Below are positions 7,778-15,211 of a stretch of DNA of 43,532 nucleotides, one piece after another (the first letter of the stretch is position 1; every line of letters begins with the position of its first letter). The notes under the pieces were generated by a model. It did no database searches. It was not told the DNA's origin and saw only the letters and a program-made list of their open reading frames with translations. The stretch covers positions 1-43,532 of the forward strand of contig DATBDZ010000090.1 of the NCBI GenBank assembly GCA_036276235.1, read 5' to 3'. A program made the translations under genes and the position numbers. Source of the DNA: JANWHF01 sp036276235. Its GTDB lineage: Bacteria > Planctomycetota > Phycisphaerae > Tepidisphaerales > Tepidisphaeraceae.

Positions 7778-8581
7778 TTACCGACCCCTCGCCGCGTTTC
7801 GCCCGGCGGCACTCGGATCACCCGTTGGCGGCGGGGCATGATCTTCCTTGGCCGGCGGGCCAAGAAGCTCGGTGAAGATCGGCTTGAGCGCATCGGCCCA
7901 GGTTTGATACCCCTGGATGTCCGGATGCAGCTTGTCGCTGTTCATCATGCCGGGCAAAAGCTTGCCGTCCTTGTCGGTCAGCTTTTCGTTGATATCGAGA
8001 TAGCGGGTCTTTTTGCCATCGGCCAACTTCGCGAGATTCTGGTTGACCTTGTTGATCGTCGCGTTCATGGCGGCGTTGTCGTTGCGCGGGAAGATTGCCG
8101 TGACAATAATGACCGCATCCGGCGCTTTGGCGCGGCAGGTTTCGACGACCGCCGTCAGGCCCTGAGTGATGTCCTCGACTTTCGCGTCGTTGGATGGGCC
8201 GGGAACATTGTTGGTGCCGGCGAGCAGGACGATGATCCTGGGATTGACGCCATCGAGCTCGCCGTTCTGGAGCCGCCAGAGGATATTTTCGACGCGGTCG
8301 GCGCCCCAGCCGAAATCGGCGGCGTTCCAGCCGAAGAAGTTTTCCTTCCAGTTGGCAAGATACTTCGGATAGTCGGCCGCGCCCCAGCGGCGGATGATCG
8401 AATCTCCTTCAAAGTAGATGTCGATCTTCCCTTGCTTTGCCTTGGCAAGAAGTTGCGTGTGGGCGAGCTGCGAGTTGGCATCCGCGCGCGGGGAGGGTTG
8501 GCTCGCCGGGCCGGCGCACGTGATCGCAGAGAGGAATCCAGCGATGATGCATGTTGTGATGACGATCTTGCCGCGATTCAT
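7778..8581 (-). CDS. Secreted SGNH/GDSL hydrolase (paralog)
   Basis: 267-residue enzyme with signal peptide (about 1-23) and a PASQPSP linker. SGNH blocks: YFEGDSIIRRWG, FGWGADRVENILWRLQNGEL, LLAGTNNVPGPS and SDKLHPDIQGYQTWADAL. It shares block spacing with the hydrolase at 4866-5828 but lacks the ~60-residue region between signal peptide and catalytic fold. The C-terminal ~25 residues are Pro/Ala-rich and probably disordered. A GAGGA site lies upstream of the ATG. Likely periplasmic de-esterification; substrate unknown. Confidence 0.87.
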   Translation of the reverse strand: MNRGKIVITTCIIAGFLSAITCAGPASQPSPRADANSQLAHTQLLAKAKQGKIDIYFEGDSIIRRWGAADYPKYLANWKENFFGWNAADFGWGADRVENILWRLQNGELDGVNPRIIVLLAGTNNVPGPSNDAKVEDITQGLTAVVETCRAKAPDAVIIVTAIFPRNDNAAMNATINKVNQNLAKLADGKKTRYLDINEKLTDKDGKLLPGMMNSDKLHPDIQGYQTWADALKPIFTELLGPPAKEDHAPPPTGDPSAAGRNAARGR

Positions 8582-8656
8582 GAAATGTCCTCGGGAACGA
8601 TGACTTGGCGGGATAAATCCCGCCCGATGTTCTGTGAAGCAAACGGAGATCGGATT

Positions 8657-8787
8657 TCTCCCTCGCCCCTGTACTCAGGGAAGAGGGTTGGGGTGAGGGG
8701 ACGAACGCGTCAATTTGCGAACCGCATGACATCGCGACCCGCTGTCCCCTCACCCTGCCCTCTCCCCTGAGTACAGGGGAGAGGGTT
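8657..8787 (+). repeat. ~130-bp palindromic element, copy 1 of 3
   Basis: Ends read CTCGCCCCTGTACTCAGGG and CCCTGAGTACAGGGGAGAGG, with internal arms GGTTGGGGTGAGGGGACGAA and GTCCCCTCACCCTGCCC around a short variable centre (GCGTCAATTTGCGAACCGC). Two more copies are at 25617-25752 (inverted) and 35026-35157. It occupies the gap between the SGNH and CE15 genes. Confidence 0.9.
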
Positions 8788-8807
8788 CTGAACGTGCGCA
8801 GCTCAAC

Positions 8808-8843
8808 TTTTGTAGGATGGGCGTACTCGCCCACCCTACAAAA
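8808..8843. repeat. Perfect-stem hairpin, possible terminator
   Basis: TTTTGTAGG..GGGCG pairs with CGCCC..CCTACAAAA around TACT. It lies 7 bases beyond the stop of the CE15 gene and reads into a T-run on the minus strand, so it may end that transcript. The same TTTGTAGGGTG word ends other repeats at 29526-29551 and 35217-35242. Confidence 0.55.
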
Positions 8844-8850
8844 TGATCCA

Positions 8851-10428
8851 TCACTTCGCCGGCGGTGCCGGAATATACGCGGCGATCCACTCGAAGAACG
8901 TCGGGAAATTCGGGACGGAAGTATGACCACCGGAATGTTGGCGCCAGGCGAGGTCGCCGCCGATGAGTTGATCTACGGGCGGCATCGGGTCTTTGAGGAA
9001 ATCGCCGGGGGTTCCGAGGTCCTTTTTGCCGAGCAGTTTGTAGACGGGGCCGGCGAGGATGGCCGCCATGAAGCTGCCGTGGGCATCGACCCACTTGGGA
9101 TCGCCCTTGGATTCGATGCCGTAGCTGATCAGGCATGGCCGCGGGGCGCACAGGGCGATCAGCTCGTGTGAGTCGACGGGAAGATCGGAGGCGTTTTTGG
9201 AGCCGAAGCTCGCCTCGGCGGCGCCGTACTTGATGAAGTTTCCGGCCATCCAGTAGTACTCGCCGCCGGTGAGATTTTCGACGGCTTCGCCGAAATCGTG
9301 GCGATGCAGCTTGGCGCCGCCTTCGCCCGAGGAGGCGACAAACGCGACGGCGACGCGCGGCTCAAAGGCCTCGGCGACAACCGCCGCCTTTCCATAACGC
9401 GAGACACCCTCGACGCCGACTTTCTTCGGATCAACATGGGCATCCGGGTTGGCTTCGAAGTAGTCGATCAGGCGGCTGACACCCCACTGCCAGGCGCGGA
9501 GCGCGCCCCAATCGTCGGGCTTGCGCGGCTGGCCCTTGGTGGTGAGGCCGATGATCCCCTGCCGCAGCGCGTTGCCGCCGGCGTCGGGCTGAATGCTGCC
9601 GGGATTGAGATAGCCGTAGCCCCAGCCGTGCGCGAGAGCCTGCTGGGTCCAGGGGATTGGGCCGTTGGCCCCAGGACCTCCGGGGCCGGCGCCGCCGCGG
9701 CGCTGTGCGTTGGCGGGTTGCGTTGCGGGCCCCGCTCCGCCCCGTGGCCCGCCGCGGGCAGCGCCGCCGCCAAATCCGCCGAAAGCGCCGCCGAACTCGA
9801 TCAGGATCGGCACGGGTCCGCTGGCATTTGCGGGAACAGTGAAGCTGGCCTGCACATTGACTGTAATTTGTGGGAATGCGCTATTATCAACATGGCCGAC
9901 TAATGTTTTGCTGACCGTGGGAATGCCGTTAATGTCGGCTTGAGTGGTGTTGGTGACTTCCCAAGTAACCTTCGGCACGTTCGCTGGTATGCGGCCATAC
10001 ACCTCGCGCTCAAAATCCTCGACGATCTCCGCGCGGCGTTTGGGCCACTGCGCGGCGGTCGTGACCTTCGTCCCATCCTTCATCGTGAGCACATCGGGCA
10101 GCGTCGGCATCCAATCGTTGGCGGTGGCTTCATCGAAGCCCTTGCCGGTCTGATTGCTGCCGCTCTTTCCCGGGCGAAGCTTTGTGATGCCCAGTTGCTC
10201 GTTCATGTTCTGATGATCGTCGTAGCCTTCAGGGATGTAGGCCGGCCGAGGCGCCGCCCCGCGGCCAAAGCCGCCACCGAATCCGCCGCGCGCGGGTTGG
10301 GTGGCAGGTTGCTGCGCTTGCGCCGATGCGGCAAGTGGGATGAGCGCAATCGCAAAGAATATCGCGCCAAGCCCGGACGCGCATGTCAATGGAAGTTTCC
10401 CCCAATGAGATCGTGTTCCGCTAGCCAT
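8851..10428 (-). CDS. CE15-like glucuronoyl esterase
   Basis: 525-residue exported esterase. Signal peptide about 1-37, then a QPATQPARGGFGGGFGRG linker. The alpha/beta-hydrolase core carries VGVEGVSRYGKAAVVAEA, matching the CE15 nucleophile motif GxSRxGK (Ser about 343), followed by the RVAVAFVASSGEGG strand and the late acid/His part with GDLAWRQHSGGHTSVPNF. CE15 enzymes cut ester links between lignin and glucuronic acid on xylan. A Gly/Ala/Pro-rich insertion of ~45 residues (about 213-257) interrupts the fold near the oxyanion region. ATG 10426-10428 was chosen because AAGGAGA precedes it; an in-frame start 63 bases upstream is less likely. Divergent from the apiosidase-like gene. Confidence 0.85.
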   Translation of the reverse strand: MASGTRSHWGKLPLTCASGLGAIFFAIALIPLAASAQAQQPATQPARGGFGGGFGRGAAPRPAYIPEGYDDHQNMNEQLGITKLRPGKSGSNQTGKGFDEATANDWMPTLPDVLTMKDGTKVTTAAQWPKRRAEIVEDFEREVYGRIPANVPKVTWEVTNTTQADINGIPTVSKTLVGHVDNSAFPQITVNVQASFTVPANASGPVPILIEFGGAFGGFGGGAARGGPRGGAGPATQPANAQRRGGAGPGGPGANGPIPWTQQALAHGWGYGYLNPGSIQPDAGGNALRQGIIGLTTKGQPRKPDDWGALRAWQWGVSRLIDYFEANPDAHVDPKKVGVEGVSRYGKAAVVAEAFEPRVAVAFVASSGEGGAKLHRHDFGEAVENLTGGEYYWMAGNFIKYGAAEASFGSKNASDLPVDSHELIALCAPRPCLISYGIESKGDPKWVDAHGSFMAAILAGPVYKLLGKKDLGTPGDFLKDPMPPVDQLIGGDLAWRQHSGGHTSVPNFPTFFEWIAAYIPAPPAK

Positions 10429-10557
10429 TGGTTTCTCCTTCGCTTTCGAATCGGAGGGTCGATGCAAATTCGTGCCGCTGGCGGGACGCAACCCGCTATA
10501 TTGTTCGCGGCGCGAACTTTATCATACCAGAAGTGATTGAAAGGTAAAACAAGAATC

Positions 10558-12333
10558 ATGATACAGAGGATTGCGAAGCGACTTTCCCGAGCGTGGCGAA
10601 CCAGCCTCTGGGGTGGGGCAGACATTCTTGTCTGTCCGAGTCCGCGAGTGATGGCATTCTTGCCACCCGAGCCGACTCGAATCCGTTCGGGAGGGACAAG
10701 AATGTCCCTCCACTCACGAATTCGATGGCAGACAAGAATGTCTGCCCCACCGACGCTAGTTTTGCCTTGCATCGCCATGCTGCTCACGCTCGCGATTGCG
10801 CAAGCTTCGTGTGCCAGCGCGCCGGCCACGGCGCCGTCCACAGTCGAGCAGTGGGACGTTTTTGAAATCTCTCTCACCGGTCCCGAATCAGGAAACCCCT
10901 TTGTCGATGTAGCGATCTCCGCGCAGTTCACGGGTGAGCAAACAAGCATCCTCACGAAAGGCTTTTACGACGGCGATGGCACTTACCGCATCCGCTTCAT
11001 GCCGATGCAACAAGGCGTTTGGAAATATCAGACCATCAGCAACATCGCCGAGTTGAACGGCAAGACCGGCGAATTCGCCGCCGTCAAACCTTCGCCCACC
11101 AATCATGGTCCGGTTTCGGTGCGCAACACCTATCACTTCGGTTACGGGGATGGCACGCCCTTCTGGCAAGTCGGCACGACCGCTTACGCCTGGACCCATC
11201 AGGGCGATGCGCTGGAAGAAACGACGCTCAAAACGCTGGCGGCCTCTCCGTTCAACAAGGTTCGGATGTGCGTCTTTCCCAAGAGCTACAACCACAATCG
11301 CAACGAGCCGGTTTATTATCCGTTCGTCGGCACGCCGCCCAATCAATGGGATTTCACGCAATTCAATCCGGCGTTCTTTCGGCATCTCGAGAAGCGCGTC
11401 ACGGATTTGCAGGATCTGGGAATTGAGGCGGACGTGATCCTCTTTCACCCGTACGATCGCTGGGGCTTTGCCAACATGGGGGCGGCAAACGATGACCTTT
11501 ATCTGCGCTATGTCATCGCACGCTTGGGCGCTTATCGAAATGTCTGGTGGTCGATGGCTAACGAATACGACTTTGTCCGCACCAAGCGCGAGGCGGACTG
11601 GGATCGGCTGCTGCAGATTGTGTGGAAGGAGGATCCGTATGGGCATCTGCGCTCGATCCACAACGGCACGATGATCTACGATCACACCAAGCCGTGGATC
11701 ACGCATGTGAGCATGCAGAATGGCTCGGCCGTCGAGGACTCCGGGCGGGCGGAACTCTATCGCGATGTGTATCGCAAGCCCATCGTTTACGACGAAGTGA
11801 AGTACGAAGGAAATATTTCCGAGCGATGGGGCGCGCTGTCGGCGGAGGAACTGGTTCATCGCTTCTGGGAGGGGCTGATCGCCGGCACGTATGTCGGGCA
11901 TGGAGAAACATATCTCCATCCGGAAGACGACGTGCTCTGGTGGTCCAAAGGCGGGGTCCTGCGCGGCCAAAGCCCGCCGCGATTGGCGTTCCTCCGCAAG
12001 ATTATGGAAGCCGGCCCGCCGGAGGGTTTCGAGCCGATCGACAAATGGCAGGACAGCCACACCGCCGGCAAATCGCCGGATTATTTCCTCATCTACTTCG
12101 GAGGCAGCACACCCAAAACATGGCCATTCGAATTAACCAAATCCGGCGGCGTGATGGATGGAATGAAGTATCAAGTAGACGTGATCGACACCTGGAACAT
12201 GACGATCACGCCGGAGGCTGGCCAATTCGTCACACGAAAAAGGGATAGCTACACGTTCGAGGATGTGAACAAACGAGTCGTCAGCCTGCCGGGGCGGCAA
12301 TGGATGTCAGTGCGAGTCCGTCGGGTCGAATGA
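10558..12333 (+). CDS. Apiosidase-like glycoside hydrolase (DUF5060-DUF4038)
   Basis: 591 residues from ATG 10558. After an unusual N-terminus the protein shows a DUF5060-type beta-sandwich (EQWDVFEISLTGPESGNPF), then a TIM barrel of the DUF4038/apiosidase-like kind: GTPFWQVGTTAYAWTHQGD, FNKVRMCVFPKSYNHNR, WDFTQFNPAFFRHLEKRV, IEADVILFHPYDRWGF, WWSMANEYDF (candidate acid/base Glu, about 335) and KPIVYDEVKYEGNI (candidate nucleophile Glu). The C-terminus is a beta domain like DUF5605. Likely periplasmic glycosidase on plant sugars; specificity unknown. Residues about 18-65 are read from an inserted palindromic repeat that splits the signal peptide. The ribosome site is weak, and a start further downstream cannot be excluded. 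Confidence 0.82.
   Translation: MIQRIAKRLSRAWRTSLWGGADILVCPSPRVMAFLPPEPTRIRSGGTRMSLHSRIRWQTRMSAPPTLVLPCIAMLLTLAIAQASCASAPATAPSTVEQWDVFEISLTGPESGNPFVDVAISAQFTGEQTSILTKGFYDGDGTYRIRFMPMQQGVWKYQTISNIAELNGKTGEFAAVKPSPTNHGPVSVRNTYHFGYGDGTPFWQVGTTAYAWTHQGDALEETTLKTLAASPFNKVRMCVFPKSYNHNRNEPVYYPFVGTPPNQWDFTQFNPAFFRHLEKRVTDLQDLGIEADVILFHPYDRWGFANMGAANDDLYLRYVIARLGAYRNVWWSMANEYDFVRTKREADWDRLLQIVWKEDPYGHLRSIHNGTMIYDHTKPWITHVSMQNGSAVEDSGRAELYRDVYRKPIVYDEVKYEGNISERWGALSAEELVHRFWEGLIAGTYVGHGETYLHPEDDVLWWSKGGVLRGQSPPRLAFLRKIMEAGPPEGFEPIDKWQDSHTAGKSPDYFLIYFGGSTPKTWPFELTKSGGVMDGMKYQVDVIDTWNMTITPEAGQFVTRKRDSYTFEDVNKRVVSLPGRQWMSVRVRRVE
10611..10751 (+). repeat. Palindromic element inside the apiosidase-like gene
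   Basis: Outer arms GGTGGGGCAGACATTCTTG and CAAGAATGTCTGCCCCACC; inner arms GATGGCATTCTTGCC and GGGACAAGAATGTCCC. It is read in frame as part of the N-terminus of the 10558-12333 product, giving the odd peptide WGGADILVC. Such an element is expected between genes, so its place inside a coding sequence is notable. Confidence 0.85.
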
Positions 12334-12381
12334 ACTCCGGATGGCGACCCGCTCTGATGTCGCAGGTGCAGACGCGGAATC

Positions 12382-13185
12382 TCAAGTTTCGATCTGCGGC
12401 CGATACATCGCGGGGTCGGTGAACCCCGCCATCCAGGCGGCGGCCTGATGGCAGGTACGCATATCGGGCGGGACGCGCAGAAGATATTGCCGCGCGGTCG
12501 ACGGACAAAGGCATAGAAGATAGCAATGTCGGAGCGATTCGACGCGCACAAGCTTGCGCGGGCCGCCGGCGTCGGTGTCGGCATCGATGACGCGCGTGTT
12601 GCATCGATCAAGCGTCGCCTGGGCGCCGGCACGCTCCAGCATGACCCGCCGAAGCTCCGCGTTGGGTTCCTGAATGATTTCCAGCGGATCGAGCCGCTCC
12701 GGGTGAAAGACAACATCGGGCGGCACCAGAACGCTCCGCCATAACACCCGCGCGCCCGCAAGCGATGCCGGCAAATCGCGCAATCCCGAATCGGCCACGT
12801 CGATCGGGCCAATCACTTGCAGATCGTCCGGCAGCGTGGTCAGAAACGGGCAGTCGGCAACGCTCAGCGCCGGGACGAATCCGCGCGGCCGCCAACCTCG
12901 GCGCGCCCAGGGCGTCGAGGTCGAGGGCTGCGAACGTTTCACATGCTGGCCGGCCGTCCCGACCTTCGTTGCGACACCGATTGAGGCCAACGAGCGGCAG
13001 CCGGTCAGATCGAGGGCGCCGGGAATTGTCAGGCAGTCCGGAAGTGATTTCAGCGCGGAGCGTCGCCGCAGAGTAAGATTGCCGTTGAAGGACATCGCGG
13101 CAGGGATTGATTCCAGTGCCGAGCAGTCGGAAAGGTCGACGTTTCCCTGAACAAGAATCTCGTCGGTGGGCGCTCTGCCTGTGAG
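12382..13185 (-). pseudogene. Truncated LRR / DUF6745-like remnant
   Basis: The minus-strand frame is open from after a TAG at 13186-13188 to the stop at 12382. It begins in mid-domain: VDLSDCSALESIP, LTLRRRSALKSLPDCLTI and ALDLTGCRSLASI are leucine-rich-repeat units, later FLTTLPDDLQVIGPIDVADS. The C-terminus (LRRVMLERAGAQ, CLCPSTARQYLLRVPPDMRT, AAAWMAGFTDPAMYRP) resembles, from memory, DUF6745 proteins of planctomycetes. A stretch of about 35 residues in the middle (GQHVKRSQPSTSTPWARRGW) breaks the repeat pattern and may be a shifted frame. The first in-frame ATG is at 13093-13095, inside the LRR. Most likely a decayed 3' fragment; a short functional protein is possible. Confidence 0.55.
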
Positions 13186-13349
13186 CTACAGCCCGGCAGC
13201 GGGCGAATTCTGGCAGTGTGACGGCGATGAGTCAAACACCTTCGGACACAAACTATTAATGCCGCACATCACGAGATTGGATCGCCCTTTTTGCATTCCG
13301 GCTGCTTGCAACCGGCCATGCATGCCGATAAAAGTTTATCGGACGCGCA

Positions 13350-13433
13350 TGGTTTCGGGTTTCAGGTTTCGGGTTTCAGGTTTTAACACCGTAGATCCGC
13401 AACTCGAAACCTGAAACCCGAAACCTGAAACCC
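13350..13433 (+). repeat. Word-repeat palindrome (GGTTTCAGGTTTCGGG type)
   Basis: GGTTTCGGGTTTCAGG repeated twice, a short loop (ACACCGTAGATCCGCAACTC), then GAAACCTGAAACCC repeated twice. It ends 7 bases before the TTG start of the first dehydratase gene, so it would form a strong hairpin in the leader of that transcript. Confidence 0.85.
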
Positions 13434-13440
13434 ATTTACC

Positions 13441-13944
13441 TTGAAGTTCAACTTAGTAGACAAAATCGAGCATCTTTCGGATCAGAGGATCGTAACGGTG
13501 AAGTACGTCAGTCTGGCCGAGGAGTATTTGGCGGACCATTTTCCAACGTTTCCGGTGCTGCCGGGCGTGATGATGCTGGAATCGGCGACCCAGGCGGCGG
13601 CGTGGCTCTATCATCACCGCACGAACTTCGGCCGCTCGATGGCCGTTCTTAAGGAGGCGCGGAACGTGAAATATGGCACGTTTGTCGCGCCGGGCCACTT
13701 TTTGCGCATGGAAGTGGAGTGGGCGAAGGAAACCGCCGGCGGCGCCAGCTTTAAGGCGACGGGCTTTGTCGGCGGAGCCGCCCGCGGGGAATCGCAAGCC
13801 GTCCAGATGCGGCTGGAGCTGGCCTGCTTCAATCTGGCAGACAAAAATCCGGAGCTGGCTACAATCGACGACCGGGTGCGCGAGCACAACCGCAGTCGCT
13901 GGGAATTGCTTGGTTCGCAAATCAAGGATGTGAGTCTGGCTTAG
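13441..13944 (+). CDS. FabZ-like 3-hydroxyacyl-ACP dehydratase (catalytic)
   Basis: 167-residue hotdog-fold protein. It holds the FabZ/FabA active-site helix ADHFPTFPVLPGVMMLESAT with His33 and Glu47 in the positions of the catalytic pair, followed by AVLKEARNVKYGTFVAPGH (the conserved strand and P-G turn). Dehydration of 3-hydroxyacyl-ACP is the expected reaction. The start is TTG 13441, which gives the coherent MKFNLVDKIE terminus; no ATG fits. A C-terminal tail of ~25 residues extends beyond usual FabZ length. First gene of a plus-strand cluster with ACP, a second hotdog protein and two ketosynthases. Known: family chemistry. Inferred: it works on an ACP-bound chain made by this cluster. 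Confidence 0.86.
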   Translation: MKFNLVDKIEHLSDQRIVTVKYVSLAEEYLADHFPTFPVLPGVMMLESATQAAAWLYHHRTNFGRSMAVLKEARNVKYGTFVAPGHFLRMEVEWAKETAGGASFKATGFVGGAARGESQAVQMRLELACFNLADKNPELATIDDRVREHNRSRWELLGSQIKDVSLA

Positions 13945-14000
13945 CAAAGAAGGCTCGTGAACGATCCCTCTAACAAGTCCCATGGATGGGACGAGGCAAG

Positions 14001-14402
14001 ATGACGACTATGACCATGCCACGGGAAGAAATCTACAAGAAGGTACAGAACGTTCTGGTGGACGCGCTGGGTGTCGATGAGGAAGACGTGACGCCGACGG
14101 CGGTCATCAAGAATGATCTGGGGGCCGAGAGCATCGATTTCCTGGACATCAGCTTCCGGCTCGAGAAGGCGTTTGGCATCAAGATCGGCAAGGGCGAGAT
14201 GATGCCGGAGAACGTCGCCACCGATCCGAATTTCGCGCAGGGCGGAAAGGTGACCCCCGCCGGCATCGCGGAATTAAAGAAGCGCATGCCGCACTCGGAT
14301 TTCACGGCTTTCGAGCAGGACCCGACGGTGGACAACATGAGCAAGCTGTTTACGGTCGATGCGATCGTGAATTATGTCGAGGGAAAGTTGAAAGCGGCGT
14401 GA
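14001..14402 (+). CDS. Long-form acyl carrier protein
   Basis: 133 residues against about 80 for ordinary ACPs. The core is recognisable: helix I EIYKKVQNVLVDALGVDEED, then the attachment loop NDLGAESIDFLDI with Ser44 as the probable phosphopantetheine site, and helix II. A ~50-residue insertion (about 65-115: MMPENVATDPNFAQGG, ELKKRMPHSDFTAFEQDP) separates helix II from the last helix FTVDAIVNYVEGKLKAA. ATG 14001 has GAGGCAAG upstream. It lies 56 bases after the first dehydratase gene and presumably carries the growing chain for the cluster. The long insertion suggests a dedicated carrier rather than the housekeeping ACP. Confidence 0.86.
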   Translation: MTTMTMPREEIYKKVQNVLVDALGVDEEDVTPTAVIKNDLGAESIDFLDISFRLEKAFGIKIGKGEMMPENVATDPNFAQGGKVTPAGIAELKKRMPHSDFTAFEQDPTVDNMSKLFTVDAIVNYVEGKLKAA

Positions 14403-14426
14403 ATAAGTTGCCTGTGCGAAGGCAAA

Positions 14427-14556
14427 ATAAGTTGTTAGTTGTCAGTTGCCAGTTGTCAGTAAATGCACATGCGTCTGTTTTCCCACTGACAACTGACAAC
14501 TGACAACTAACAACTTATTCTGCTTGGCAACTGACAACTGGCAACTGACAACTTAT
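14427..14556 (+). repeat. Word-repeat palindrome (ACTGACAACTGGCA type)
   Basis: TAAGTTGTTAGTTGTCAGTT and GCCAGTTGTCAGT, then a loop, ACTGACAACTGACAACTGAC, AACTAACAACTTA, and a third block in the same sense (GGCAACTGACAACTGGCAAC). It fills the ACP-to-second-dehydratase gap and ends 8 bases before the next ATG. Confidence 0.85.
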
Positions 14557-14564
14557 TTCTCCCC

Positions 14565-15047
14565 ATGCGTTGGTTCTGGATCGACAAATTCACGGAGTTC
14601 ACCTCGCGCACGTCCGCGACGGCGGTGAAGAATGTCTCGCTGGCCGAGGAGCATCTGCACGATCTGTATCCGGCGTTTCCAATCGCGCCGCATAGCCTGA
14701 TCGTGGAAGGAATGGCGCAGACGGCAGGCATTCTGGTCGGCGAGGCACGGAATTTTGCCGAGAAGGTGATCCTGGCGAAGATCGGCCGCGCGACGTTTCA
14801 TCGGCTGGTGCGGCCGGGGGACAGCCTTAGTTTTGCCGCGAAGATCGATCAGCTCAATGAATCCGGCGCATCAGTCAGCGGCACAGTGACCTGCGCGAAT
14901 GAACTGGTGGCGGAGATCGAGTTGATGTTCAGCCACATCGACCAGAACCTTGCAGGCCTGGAGTTTCCCGAGCACAATTTCGTGTTTACCGAGCAGTTCA
15001 CGGAGTTGCTCAATACGTTTCGGATTGATCCGAAGGTGAGCATCTGA
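14565..15047 (+). CDS. FabZ-like hotdog protein lacking the catalytic His
   Basis: 160 residues, clear paralog of the first dehydratase (shared NVSLAEEHL...YP.FPI.P..L..E). In the active-site helix HDLYPAFPIAPHSLIVEGMA the catalytic His is replaced by Leu34 and the PGV turn by PHS; Glu48 remains. It is therefore unlikely to dehydrate by the normal mechanism and may be a partner subunit for the first dehydratase, or use the new His43. ATG 14565. Known: dehydratase heteromers with one weakened subunit occur in aryl-polyene-type systems. Inferred: such a pairing here. No membrane segment or signal peptide. Confidence 0.82.
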   Translation: MRWFWIDKFTEFTSRTSATAVKNVSLAEEHLHDLYPAFPIAPHSLIVEGMAQTAGILVGEARNFAEKVILAKIGRATFHRLVRPGDSLSFAAKIDQLNESGASVSGTVTCANELVAEIELMFSHIDQNLAGLEFPEHNFVFTEQFTELLNTFRIDPKVSI

Positions 15048-15056
15048 AGGAGAAGT

Positions 15057-15206
15057 AATGCGTGGTGCGTGATACGCAATGCGTGATGCGTGATGCGTGA
15101 TGCGTAATTCGTAATGCCTGATGCGGAGTATTTCCTTCCGCATTACGCATTACGCATTACGCATTACGAATCACGCATTACGCATTACGCATCACGCATC
15201 ACGTCT
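15057..15206 (+). repeat. Word-repeat palindrome (ATGCGTGATGCGTAAT type)
   Basis: About eight iterations of ATGCGTGGTGCGTGAT/ATGCGTAATTCGTAAT followed by about eight of GCATTACGCATTACG/ATCACGCATCACG. The second arm ends 5 bases before the ketosynthase start. The words differ from those in the other gaps of this cluster but the layout is the same. Confidence 0.88.
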
Positions 15207-15211
15207 CCCCC

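Noticed and set aside
10888..12060. 390-residue open frame opposite the apiosidase-like gene
   Set aside because: Arg/Ala-rich sequence with no hydrophobic core or motif; the plus-strand reading has a coherent glycosidase fold.
14427..15206. Possible CRISPR array
   Set aside because: The repeats are short imperfect words in both orientations with no regular unique spacers, and no cas genes are present.
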